DNA of 64,000 nt from positions 2,232,001-2,296,000 of the forward strand of contig NZ_JBCJKP010000001.1 in the NCBI RefSeq assembly GCF_039503195.1, given 5' to 3'. Positions 8,561 to 16,668 of the stretch are shown here, one piece after another. Every line of letters begins with the position of its first letter. The stretch's first letter is position 1. The notes under the pieces are model-generated. The model made no database searches and was not told the origin of the DNA. It saw only the letters and a program-made list of their open reading frames with translations. Position numbers and translations under genes: made by a program. This stretch comes from Streptomyces mirabilis. Lineage in GTDB: Bacteria; Actinomycetota; Actinomycetes; Streptomycetales; Streptomycetaceae.

Positions 8561-9955
8561 ATGGACCTCGGTGTGCGCTGGAAACTGCACGGCGACGGGC
8601 GAACGCCCGCGCCCGGAGCGGTTGTCCGCCCCGATGAACGCCTCTCGTGGCCGCGCACGATCGGGCTCGGCGCCCAGCACGTGGTGGCGATGTTCGGGGC
8701 GTCGTTCGTGGCACCGGTGCTCATGGGTCTGAACCCGAACCTCGCGATCATGATGTCCGGCTTCGCGACGGTCATCTTCCTGCTCGCCACCCGCGGCCGG
8801 GTGCCCAGCTACCTCGGCTGTTCGCTCTCCTTCGTGGGCGTCGCCGCGGTGATCCGCGCGCAGGGCGGCACCAGCGCCACGGTGACGGGCGCGGTGTTCG
8901 TCGTGGGCGTCGCGCTGTTCCTGGTGGGCCTGGCCGTGCAGCGGTTCGGGGCGCGGATCATCCATGCCGCGATGCCACCGATCGTGACGGGCGCCGTCGT
9001 CATGCTGATCGGTTTCAACCTGGCGCCGGTGACGGCGTCCACGTACTGGCCGCAGGACCAGTGGACGGCGCTGCTCACCATGCTGCTCACCGGTCTGGCA
9101 GTCGTCTGCCTGCGCGGTTTCTGGTCACGGATCGCGATCTTCCTGGGCCTGCTCTTCGGGTACGGGATCTCCTGGGTCTTCGACCGGATCTTCGGAAAGA
9201 TCCACTCGGTGGACGCGAGCGGCAAGCTCACCGACCACTGGCGGCTGAACCTCTCCGGCGTCGGCAAGGCGGACTGGATCGGGCTGCCGTCCTTCCACGG
9301 CCCGTCCTTCCAGTGGTCGGCGATCCTCGTCGCGCTGCCGGTCGTGATCGCGCTGGTCGCCGAGAACGCGGGGCACGTCAAGGCCGTCGGCGAGATGACC
9401 GGCGATCCGCTGGACGACGAGCTGGGCACCGCGATCTCCGCGGACGGCGTCGCCTCCATGCTCTCCACGGCGGTCGGCGGCCCGCCCAACACCACGTACT
9501 CCGAGAACATCGGCGTGATGGCCGCGACCCGCGTCTACTCCACGGCCGCCTACTGGGCCGCCGCGGGCTTCGCCCTCCTCTTCGGCCTCTGCCCCAAGTT
9601 CGGCGCGATCGTGGCCGCGATCCCGGGCGGCGTGCTCGGCGGCATCACCGTCATCCTGTACGGCATGATCGGCCTGCTCGGCGCCCAGATCTGGCTCAAC
9701 GCCCGGGTCGACCTGCGCAATCCGCTGAACCTGGTGCCGGCCGCCGCGGGCATCATCATCGGCGTCGGCGGCGTCTCCCTGAAGTTCACGGACAACTTCT
9801 CACTCAGCGGCATCGCGCTCGGCACGCTCGTCGTGATCACCGGCTACCACGCGCTGCGGGCGATGGCCCCGGCCCACCTGACGACCGATGAGCCGCTGCT
9901 GGACTCCGGCACGTCCTCGTACGACGAGGCGGACGATCAGCGCGCCAGCTCATAG
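8561..9955 (+). CDS. Uracil-xanthine permease, NCS2 family
   Basis: Nucleobase importer of the NCS2/UraA family (464 residues, about 12-14 membrane segments). Family signatures are the substrate-binding VAENAGHVKAVGEM and the following GGPPNTTYSENIGVM. The gene fits uracil uptake, though xanthine or both are possible. The frame is open back to a GTG at 8486 without a ribosome site; I prefer ATG at 8561 (MDLGVRW), the family-like N-terminus, but its ribosome site is also weak. The last 19 bp overlap the convergent GH6 gene. Confidence 0.88.
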   Translation: MDLGVRWKLHGDGRTPAPGAVVRPDERLSWPRTIGLGAQHVVAMFGASFVAPVLMGLNPNLAIMMSGFATVIFLLATRGRVPSYLGCSLSFVGVAAVIRAQGGTSATVTGAVFVVGVALFLVGLAVQRFGARIIHAAMPPIVTGAVVMLIGFNLAPVTASTYWPQDQWTALLTMLLTGLAVVCLRGFWSRIAIFLGLLFGYGISWVFDRIFGKIHSVDASGKLTDHWRLNLSGVGKADWIGLPSFHGPSFQWSAILVALPVVIALVAENAGHVKAVGEMTGDPLDDELGTAISADGVASMLSTAVGGPPNTTYSENIGVMAATRVYSTAAYWAAAGFALLFGLCPKFGAIVAAIPGGVLGGITVILYGMIGLLGAQIWLNARVDLRNPLNLVPAAAGIIIGVGGVSLKFTDNFSLSGIALGTLVVITGYHALRAMAPAHLTTDEPLLDSGTSSYDEADDQRASS

Positions 9956-11127
9956 GCGTACTCCGCCGAGAAGGTCCCCGGCGTGCCCTTGCACCCGTCC
10001 GACTCCCCCGGCAGCTTCACCCAGAGATAGGCGTCGATCCTGGCCTCCCCGGTGTTCAGGGTCGGCGCCCGGCCGATCTTCCGGCCCGCCGGATCGCACC
10101 ACTCCCCGTCGGCCGGGGCGCCGTTGCCGTTGCGGCTGGTGTCGATGACGGCGCCCAGGCTCGCGGGGCCGCCCAGTGCGGACAGCACCTGCCGGGCGTA
10201 CGCGATCTCGTCGCTCGTACGGTGGAAATTGGACACGTTGGTGAAGACACCGTCGGAGGAGGCGGCCGACGCGGCGCCCGCCCGTGCGAGGAGCGCGGCC
10301 TGCTCGGCGGCCGGGTTCCAGGCGGAGTGGCCGGCGTCGTAGTAGACGCGGGCCCGGGGGTCGGCGGCCTTGAGGACGCGGCCGGCGCGGGCCAGCGAGG
10401 CGAAGCGGGCGGCCCGGTCGGTCACGGGGAGGCAGCCGGCCTGGGCGACCGAGTCGGGCTCCAGGATGACGATGACCTCGTCGTCGCCGAGGCCCGCCGC
10501 GAAGTCGTCGATCCAGCCGTCGTACGCGGCGAAGTCGGGCGCGCCGCCCTGTGAGGCCCCGCCGCAGTCGCGCTGCGGGATCGCGTACGGCACGACGACC
10601 GGGACCCGGCCCTCGGCCGCGGCGCCCGCGGTCACCGCCCTGACCCGCGCGGTGATGGTGGCGGGGGTGAAGTCGGCGAACCAGACGGCGGCCGGGCGGT
10701 CGGCGATCCGGGACTCGATGACGGCGCGCCGGTGGTCGCCGGGGTGGGACGCGACCCAGTCCAGGACCTGGGAGTCGGGGTGGCTGTAGAGCAGGGCGGG
10801 GGCGGCCACGGTCGCCGGCTCCTTCCCGCTCGGGGAGGGCGTCGGGCTCGGCTTCGGGGACGGGGAGTGCCAGGACGGGGACGGCGCGACGGAGGTCCCG
10901 GACGGGGAGGGAGCCGGTACGGCGGGCGGCGGCCGAAGGCCGGGCGAGCGGGTCACCAGCGGTCGGGCGTCGTCGGAGGGGCGCTCGCGGTCGAGGGCGG
11001 ACATCATCCCCGTCACTCCGCCGACCGCCACGACCACCGAGGCCGCCGCGACCATGGCGGCGCGCCGGGCCACCCGCCTGCGCTCGGCCCTGCGTGCGGC
11101 CAGGCGCCGCGCACGTAAGCCTGACAC
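9937..11127 (-). CDS. Secreted/anchored GH6 endoglucanase-like protein
   Basis: Glycoside hydrolase family 6 protein of 396 residues. An Arg-rich N-terminus and one hydrophobic segment (about 24-44) form a signal or membrane anchor, then a Pro/Ser-rich linker (about 50-100), then the catalytic domain with VVVPYAIPQRDCGG, VIVILEPDSVAQAGC (catalytic Asp in EPD), VIDTSRNGNG and LWVKLPGESDGC. It should cleave beta-1,4-glucan by inversion. GTG at 11127 has GGGGGGAG upstream. Codon 4 is TTA (11116-11118), so translation should need the bldA tRNA. Confidence 0.9.
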   Translation of the reverse strand: MSGLRARRLAARRAERRRVARRAAMVAAASVVVAVGGVTGMMSALDRERPSDDARPLVTRSPGLRPPPAVPAPSPSGTSVAPSPSWHSPSPKPSPTPSPSGKEPATVAAPALLYSHPDSQVLDWVASHPGDHRRAVIESRIADRPAAVWFADFTPATITARVRAVTAGAAAEGRVPVVVPYAIPQRDCGGASQGGAPDFAAYDGWIDDFAAGLGDDEVIVILEPDSVAQAGCLPVTDRAARFASLARAGRVLKAADPRARVYYDAGHSAWNPAAEQAALLARAGAASAASSDGVFTNVSNFHRTSDEIAYARQVLSALGGPASLGAVIDTSRNGNGAPADGEWCDPAGRKIGRAPTLNTGEARIDAYLWVKLPGESDGCKGTPGTFSAEYAYELAR

Positions 11128-11269
11128 GTACCGCTCCCCCCGGTTCCCATCACGTTTGCGCCGCCCCCGGCCGCATCCGCGCCTCCCGACACGGGCGTGT
11201 TCCCCCGTTCCGGGGATGTGCCCGGCCAGGCGGCGACTCCGGTCAGCCTAGGACTGGGAACCTGCCCCC

Positions 11270-11974
11270 ATGACGCAGTTGGAACAGTTCTCCACCCCCG
11301 TGGACGCGATCGCCTCCCGGATGCGCACCCTGGCGGCGACCCTGCCGGAGCGTGACGGAATCGCGGTCTTCAACCGCGTCTACCTCACCGTCACCGAGGA
11401 GGTGGAACGGCGCCTGGACGCGGGGGAATTCCCGGACGGCGAGGCCGCGGTCACGCTGGATGTACGGTTCGCCGAGCGCTATCTGCGCGTGGCCGAGGAG
11501 GGGTCCCCGCCCGCCTGCTGGCGCCCGCTGTTCCAGTTCCGGCGCCATCCGGGAGTACGCCCGCTGCAGTTCGCGCTCGCGGGCATCAATGCGCACATCG
11601 GACACGATCTGGCGCTCGCCGTCGTGGACACCTGCCGTACCCTGCGCTGCGAACCAGCCGATCTGGAGGACGAGTTCGAGCGCGTGGGTGACCTCCTCGT
11701 CTCGCTGGAGGAGCGCGTCCGCGAAGATCTGATGCCGGGCCCCGACCTCCTCCAGATCGCCGATCCGCTCACCCATCTCCTCGGTTCGTGGAGCCTGGAG
11801 AGGGCCCGCGACGCGGCCTGGTCGGCGGCGCGGGCCCTGTGGGCGCTGCGCGGACTCCCCGACCTCGCCGAGGAGTTCGCCGACCGTCTCGGCGCCGCGG
11901 TCGGCCTGGCGGGCCGGATGCTGCTCACGCCCCTGGGGGACCGATCCGGCCATATCGCCGCGTACGGCACGTAA
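11270..11974 (+). CDS. DUF5995 family protein
   Basis: A 234-residue, mostly helical soluble protein resembling the DUF5995 family, recognised by the conserved ALAGINAHIGHDLALAVVDTC segment and LDVRFAERYL. No signal peptide or membrane segment. Function unknown; the conserved His and Asp residues in the INAHIGHDL motif hint at a metal site, which is only a guess. It diverges from the GH6 gene and is followed by the LLM enzyme on the same strand with a 58-bp gap. Confidence 0.7.
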   Translation: MTQLEQFSTPVDAIASRMRTLAATLPERDGIAVFNRVYLTVTEEVERRLDAGEFPDGEAAVTLDVRFAERYLRVAEEGSPPACWRPLFQFRRHPGVRPLQFALAGINAHIGHDLALAVVDTCRTLRCEPADLEDEFERVGDLLVSLEERVREDLMPGPDLLQIADPLTHLLGSWSLERARDAAWSAARALWALRGLPDLAEEFADRLGAAVGLAGRMLLTPLGDRSGHIAAYGT

Positions 11975-12032
11975 CTCACCCTCGTACGCGATACGTTCAC
12001 GATTCAAATGCCGAATGCGAAGGAGCACAAGC

Positions 12033-12965
12033 ATGGCTGCTCGGCTGGGTCTGAGTCTTCCTCAAACACGCCAGTTCGACATCGGTCGTGACGTCCCGGA
12101 CGTGGCGCGCACGGCTGAGGAGATCGGCTACGAGAGTCTGTGGGTGTTCGAGCGCGCCCTGTTCCCGGACCCCGCCACGCAGGGGCTGTACGGCGTCCCG
12201 AACCTGCCCTGGCCCGACTTGTACCGCGGCGTCGCCGAGCCGCTGGTGACCCTGACGCTCGCCGCGGCGGCCACGCGGCGGGCGCGGCTGGGCACCAGCG
12301 TCCTGGTCGCCCCGTTGCACGGCCCGTTCCAGCTGGCCAGGGCCCTGGCCACCCTGGACGCGGCGAGCGGCGGCCGGGTCGTGGCGGGCCTCGGTACCGG
12401 CTGGTCGCTCGACGAGTACGCGGCGGCGGGCGTGGCGCCGTTCGAGGAGCGGGGCCAGGTCCTGGACGAGGTCCTCGACGTGTGCCGCGCGGTGTGGGGC
12501 CCGGACCCGGTGTCGTACGAGGGCCGCCTGACCAGGATCGAGTCGGCCGTGGTCGCCCCGAAGCCGGCCCGGCCGATCCCGATCCTGCTGCCCGCCTTCA
12601 GCAAGAAGGCGCTGACCCGGCTCGTGGACCGCGGCGACGGCTGGCAGCCCGTGGCCCAGGGAGGCGCCGACCAACTCGCCGCCCAGTGGCGGCAGGTGCA
12701 GGACTTCGCGGCCGAGCGCGGGCGCACCGAGCCGATCCAGTCGGTGGCGCGGATCAACACGCGTTACTCCGCCAAGGCCTACGACGGCGCGGACCGCCAG
12801 CCCTTCCAGGGCAACGTCGACCAGATCGTGTCGGACCTGGTGCCGTACACCGAGATCGGCCTCGACGAGTACTTCGTCGACCTCCAGGACGGCCCGCGGG
12901 ACGCCGAGGAGCTCAAGGACCTGGCCGCCGAGGTGTACGCGGCGGCGCGGGCGGCCGGAATCTGA
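12033..12965 (+). CDS. LLM-class flavin-dependent oxidoreductase
   Basis: Luciferase-like TIM-barrel protein of 310 residues of the F420/FMN-dependent group: EIGYESLWVFE, RRARLGTSVLVAPLHGPFQLARALATLDAASGGRVVAG (bulge and flavin region) and VDRGDGWQP are typical. The family often uses coenzyme F420 in actinobacteria; which cofactor applies here cannot be read from the sequence. ATG at 12033 has AAGGAG 7 bp upstream, preferred over the start six codons earlier. Converges with the amine oxidase gene. Confidence 0.85.
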   Translation: MAARLGLSLPQTRQFDIGRDVPDVARTAEEIGYESLWVFERALFPDPATQGLYGVPNLPWPDLYRGVAEPLVTLTLAAAATRRARLGTSVLVAPLHGPFQLARALATLDAASGGRVVAGLGTGWSLDEYAAAGVAPFEERGQVLDEVLDVCRAVWGPDPVSYEGRLTRIESAVVAPKPARPIPILLPAFSKKALTRLVDRGDGWQPVAQGGADQLAAQWRQVQDFAAERGRTEPIQSVARINTRYSAKAYDGADRQPFQGNVDQIVSDLVPYTEIGLDEYFVDLQDGPRDAEELKDLAAEVYAAARAAGI

Positions 12966-12999
12966 CCGGCCGCCCCACGAAGGCCGGCCCGAACGGGTC

Positions 13000-14709
13000 C
13001 TAGTCCTCGGGCAGTTCCACCGGCGCGATCTCGTCGTAGACGTCGCCGGGCCCGGGGTTGGTCGGGTCGGTCGCCCCGCCCAGCTGGTGCATGACGCCCC
13101 AGACCGCGTTCAGCGCGGTCTGCACGGCACCCTCGGCCCAGCCGGCCGTCCAGGAGATGTCGTCGCCGGCGAGGAAGATGCCCCGCTTGTCCTCGGGCAG
13201 CGCTTCCTGCATGAAGTGCGTGAACAGGCGGCGCTGGTAGCGGTAGTGGCCGGGCAGGTTGGCCTTGAACGCGCCCATGAAGTAGGGCTCGTTCTCCCAG
13301 GACACGGTCACCGGGTTGCCGATGATGTGCTTCCTGATGTCGACCTTCGGGTAGATCTCGCCGAGCGACTTCAGCATGACCTCCATCCGCTCGTTCGCGG
13401 ACAGCGGCAGCCACTTCAGGCTGTCGTCGCACCACGTGTACGAGAGGCAGATGACGGCGGGCTTGTCCGGGCCCTCGTCGAGGAGGTAGGTCCCGCGGGT
13501 CATGCGGTCGGTGAGCGTCATCGACATGACGTCACGGCCCGTCGGATTTCCCCTGTCGTCGACGGCCTTGTCCAGCCAGAACGGCCGGTCGACCGGCACG
13601 AAGAGCTTGGAGCTCTCCATGTAGTGGGTCCGCTCGATGGCGGTCCAGTGGTCGATCGGGAAGAGCGAGTCGTCGCAGGCGATCTTGGAGAGCAGCATCC
13701 AGGACTGGGCGGTGAAGATCGCCGCCTTGAAGGTGCGGATGTCACCGTTGGCGTCCGTCACCGTGATCTGGTTGCCCGCCGTGCGGTGCAGCCGGGTCAC
13801 GGCCGGACGCGGGGCGCCGTCGTGCAGCTTCGCGAGCGAGGTGCCGTAGGCCCAGTGCACGATCTTCTGCGGCTCGCGCTCCCACAGGCGCAGCGGCAGT
13901 TGCTGGGAGCCACCGACGATGCCGCGGTGGTGGTCGTCGGCCTCGGTGTAGACGACGCGCAGGATCTCCAGGATCGAGTTCGGGAAGTCGGTGTCCCAGC
14001 CGCCGGTGCCGAAGCCGACCTGGCCGAAGATCTCGCGGTGCCGGAAGGACTTGAAGGAGTCCGAGTCGCAGAGGAAGCCGTAGAAGGTCTGGTTGTCGAG
14101 CTTCTCGACGAGCTTCGCCCAGATCTCGCGGATGCGCGGCACATCGCGCTCACGCATGGCCTGGTTCATGTCGGAGAAGTCGGCGCCCTCTTCGAGGCAG
14201 GCGTTCCAGGCGTTCATCACGTCGCGGTAGACCTGCGGCAGGTCGTCGACGGTGGTCGCGTAGTGCGACTCGCCCTTGAGGTCGACGACCGTCGAGGGAG
14301 TGGACTCCGCGAGCGGGTTGGGGAACAGCCGGGTCTCCAGACCCACCAGGTCGATGTAGTGCTGGAGGGCGGTGGAGGAGGGCGGGAAGCGCATGGCGCC
14401 CATCTCGGCGGTGAGCGACGGGTCGCACCCCTCGAAGCCCACGGTCCGCAGGCGACCGCCGATCTCGTCGGCCTCGTAGACGACGGGCTTGAGGCCCATC
14501 TTCATCAGCTCGTAGGCGGCCACGATGCCGGACAGACCGCCGCCGATGACCGCGACCTCGGTGCCGTGCTCGGTCGCGGGTATCTGGCCGAGGCCCGCCG
14601 GGTGGGCGAGGAAGTCGTCGTACGCGTACGGGAAGTCCGGTCCGAACATGGTGATCGGCGGCTGCTGCGCGTCGGCGTGCTGGACGGCGGTGGGCACCGT
14701 GGACGTCAT
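13000..14709 (-). CDS. FAD-dependent amine oxidase (tryptophan 2-monooxygenase-like)
   Basis: Flavin monoamine oxidase-type protein of 569 residues. The FAD Rossmann motif GGGLSG lies at 56-61, followed by VYEADEIGGRLRT and EMGAMRFPPSS, and the C-terminal FAD motif is LAGDDISWTAGWAEGAVQTA. The large size and the RFPP motif fit the amino-acid oxidase/monooxygenase branch that includes tryptophan 2-monooxygenase (IaaM). It follows a nitrilase-family hydrolase by 60 bp on the same strand, the arrangement expected if the oxidase makes an amide (for example indole-3-acetamide) and the hydrolase releases the acid. The substrate is inferred; phenylalanine or lysine are alternatives. Confidence 0.82.
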   Translation of the reverse strand: MTSTVPTAVQHADAQQPPITMFGPDFPYAYDDFLAHPAGLGQIPATEHGTEVAVIGGGLSGIVAAYELMKMGLKPVVYEADEIGGRLRTVGFEGCDPSLTAEMGAMRFPPSSTALQHYIDLVGLETRLFPNPLAESTPSTVVDLKGESHYATTVDDLPQVYRDVMNAWNACLEEGADFSDMNQAMRERDVPRIREIWAKLVEKLDNQTFYGFLCDSDSFKSFRHREIFGQVGFGTGGWDTDFPNSILEILRVVYTEADDHHRGIVGGSQQLPLRLWEREPQKIVHWAYGTSLAKLHDGAPRPAVTRLHRTAGNQITVTDANGDIRTFKAAIFTAQSWMLLSKIACDDSLFPIDHWTAIERTHYMESSKLFVPVDRPFWLDKAVDDRGNPTGRDVMSMTLTDRMTRGTYLLDEGPDKPAVICLSYTWCDDSLKWLPLSANERMEVMLKSLGEIYPKVDIRKHIIGNPVTVSWENEPYFMGAFKANLPGHYRYQRRLFTHFMQEALPEDKRGIFLAGDDISWTAGWAEGAVQTALNAVWGVMHQLGGATDPTNPGPGDVYDEIAPVELPED

Positions 14710-14769
14710 GGGGTACGGACTCCTTGCGGGAAAGCTGGTGAGGGGAGGCGCCGAGGGGGCTGCCGGGTG

Positions 14770-15558
14770 TCAGACGAGCGACCCGTAGAGGCCGGGGCGG
14801 CGGTCCTTCAGATACGGGTTCGCCTCGCGCGAGGCCGCGAGGAAGTCGGGGTCGGCGTCGGCGAGGACGAGTTCCTCACCGCGTCCGGCCCGGGTCCGGG
14901 CGATCCCGTCGGGACCGGCCAGCGTGGACAGTCCGACGAACTCGAACTCGCCCTCCGGGCCGACCCGGTTGACGTACGCGACGTACATCTGGTTCTCGAA
15001 GGCGCGCACCGGGACGACGGACTCGGCGACGAACTGGAAGGGGTGCATCTGCGCGGTCGGCACGACGAGGAGGTCGGTGCCGGCGAGGGCGTGCGCCCGG
15101 ACGTTCTCCGGGAACTCGACGTCGTAGCAGATCATGAGGCCGACGCGGAGGCCGTTCAGGTCCGCCTGGACGACGGGCTGCTCGCCGGGCGTGAAGTGGT
15201 CGCGCTCGAAGCAGCCGAAGAGGTGGGTCTTGCGGTAGTTCGCGAGACGGGTGCCGTCGGCGGAGATGAGCTGAGCGGAGTTGTAGACCGTCTCGCCCTC
15301 GCGCTCGGGGTAGCCGTAGACGACGGCGACGCCGTGGCGGGTGGCGATCTCGGCGACCGCGTCGGCGGAGTCCCCGTCGGCGGGCTCGGCGAGGCGGGCG
15401 ATGCCGTCGCCGATCGCGTACCCGGTGAGGAACATCTCCGGCGCCGCCACGAGCCCGGCGCCGGCAGCGGCGGCGCGGCCCGCGGCCTCGTCGAGGACCT
15501 TCAGGTTCTCGACGACCGAGCCGGGGCGGCCGGAGCTCTGGAGCAGGGCTGTGCGCAT
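14770..15558 (-). CDS. Nitrilase-superfamily carbon-nitrogen hydrolase
   Basis: A 262-residue C-N hydrolase with the full catalytic triad: Glu41 (APEMFLTGY), Lys111 (NYRKTHLF) and Cys145 (MICYDVEF). This branch contains aliphatic and aryl amidases; indole-3-acetamide hydrolase, omega-amidase and N-carbamoyl hydrolase activities are all possible. First gene of a two-gene operon with the downstream amine oxidase. Upstream are three direct repeats that may bind a regulator. Confidence 0.85.
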   Translation of the reverse strand: MRTALLQSSGRPGSVVENLKVLDEAAGRAAAAGAGLVAAPEMFLTGYAIGDGIARLAEPADGDSADAVAEIATRHGVAVVYGYPEREGETVYNSAQLISADGTRLANYRKTHLFGCFERDHFTPGEQPVVQADLNGLRVGLMICYDVEFPENVRAHALAGTDLLVVPTAQMHPFQFVAESVVPVRAFENQMYVAYVNRVGPEGEFEFVGLSTLAGPDGIARTRAGRGEELVLADADPDFLAASREANPYLKDRRPGLYGSLV

Positions 15559-15640
15559 GCGTGGTCCTCACGGGTACGGAGGGGTGTCGGGGACTGCTTA
15601 GACGGTACGGGCGGGGGGCTCGGGGGGACAAGGAGGAGCC

Positions 15641-15703
15641 GTTGCGCGCCGGTGGACGAATCGTTGCGTGCGCCCTGCCTCCGGCGGCGATTCGTTGCGC
15701 GCC
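15641..15703. repeat. Three direct repeats upstream of the hydrolase-oxidase operon
   Basis: GTTGCG-containing units begin at 15641, 15663 and 15694; on the minus strand they read GGCGCGCAACG, GCGCACGCAACG and GGCGCGCAACG, two of them continuing into AATCG/ATTCG. They lie 80-150 bp before the hydrolase start, a normal place for activator or Lrp-type sites. Confidence 0.45.
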
Positions 15704-15809
15704 CTCGGGCGGCGCCCGAAACCCCTGAGGCGCAGGTCACAGACGTCGTGACGAGCCGTCGCGACCTCGCCGTGCCGAGCGTCCCGGCCGCACGGCCCGC
15801 GTCCGGTTC

Positions 15810-16190
15810 TCACAGCGCGCGCAGTCGCTCCACGATCTCGCGCAGCAGCTCGGGATCGGCCGCCGGGCCGCCCGGTTCCGGCCGCCGCGGCGCGTCGATG
15901 CGTACGAGACCGGCCTCGGCCAGATCGCCGAGCAGCACGCGTACGACGGTCAGGGGCAGGTCGGCGTCGGCGGCGAGCTCGACGACCGGCCGGGGTCCGT
16001 GGCGCACCAGGGCCAGCAGGGCGGCGCCGGCGTGGTCGACACCGGGCCTGCCCTCGTCCGTCCGCAGGGCGGTGACCCGCGACATCAGATCGATCGTGTG
16101 CCGGTCCGAGGGCCGGGTCCGGCCCCGGGTCACGGTGTAGGGCCGCACCATCGACCCGGTCTCGTCCTCGTACCAGTGGTCGTCGGTCAC
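15810..16190 (-). CDS. cvnC: Conservon protein CvnC (DUF742)
   Basis: A 126-residue DUF742 protein: MVRPYTVTRGRTRP at the N-terminus and a winged-helix-like LTVVRVLLGDLAEAGLVRI. CvnC proteins are the third gene of conservons, the four-gene units (kinase-like CvnA, roadblock CvnB, DUF742 CvnC, GTPase CvnD) that form a membrane-associated G-protein-like complex in streptomycetes. It follows cvnB after 7 bp. No CvnD GTPase follows, which is unusual. Confidence 0.9.
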   Translation of the reverse strand: MTDDHWYEDETGSMVRPYTVTRGRTRPSDRHTIDLMSRVTALRTDEGRPGVDHAGAALLALVRHGPRPVVELAADADLPLTVVRVLLGDLAEAGLVRIDAPRRPEPGGPAADPELLREIVERLRAL

Positions 16191-16197
16191 GGCCGGG

Positions 16198-16668
16198 TCA
16201 GGGGCCCGCGGGGTCGGCGGCCGACCGTACGGCGGCGGCCATGTGGCGGCCGACGCGGCGGACCAGCAACGCCATCTCGTGGGCGAGCTGTCCGACGTCC
16301 GTCTGCACCTCGCTCAGGACGGCCAGCCGGCTGCCGTCGCCCGCCGGGGTGATGAAGAGGTAGGCGTCGTCGAGCATCACCATGGTCTGGCGCACCTCCC
16401 CCGCGGCGAAGCGTTCACCGGCCGAGCGGGCCAGGCTGTGGAAGCCGGAGCAGACGGCGGCGAGGTGCTCGATGTCCCGTCGGCGCATGCCGTCCGAGCA
16501 GCTCAGCGGGAGGCCGTCGGCGGTGAGGAGCACGGCCTGGCGGACGTGGTCGGTCCTGGCCACGAGGTCGTCGAGCAGCCAGCCGAGGTCCGTGCCGGGC
16601 GGTTCGGGGGTGGCGCCCCGGGGCTCGGAGGTCCGGTCGGAGTGCTCGGGGGTCTGGTCACGGAGCAT
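16198..16668 (-). CDS. cvnB: Conservon protein CvnB (roadblock/LC7)
   Basis: Roadblock/LC7 protein of 156 residues (domain about 28-125: DLGWLLDDLVARTDHVRQAVLLTADGL). These proteins bind and modulate the conservon GTPase and dimerise. The ATG at 16668 lies inside the end of cvnA (11-bp overlap), giving translational coupling; the longer upstream frame is only the shadow of cvnA. Confidence 0.92.
   Translation of the reverse strand: MLRDQTPEHSDRTSEPRGATPEPPGTDLGWLLDDLVARTDHVRQAVLLTADGLPLSCSDGMRRRDIEHLAAVCSGFHSLARSAGERFAAGEVRQTMVMLDDAYLFITPAGDGSRLAVLSEVQTDVGQLAHEMALLVRRVGRHMAAAVRSAADPAGP

Noticed and set aside
13087..16140. 1017-codon plus-strand frame
   Set aside because: Shadow of the amine oxidase, amidase and cvnC genes; translation is low-complexity and unlike any protein.
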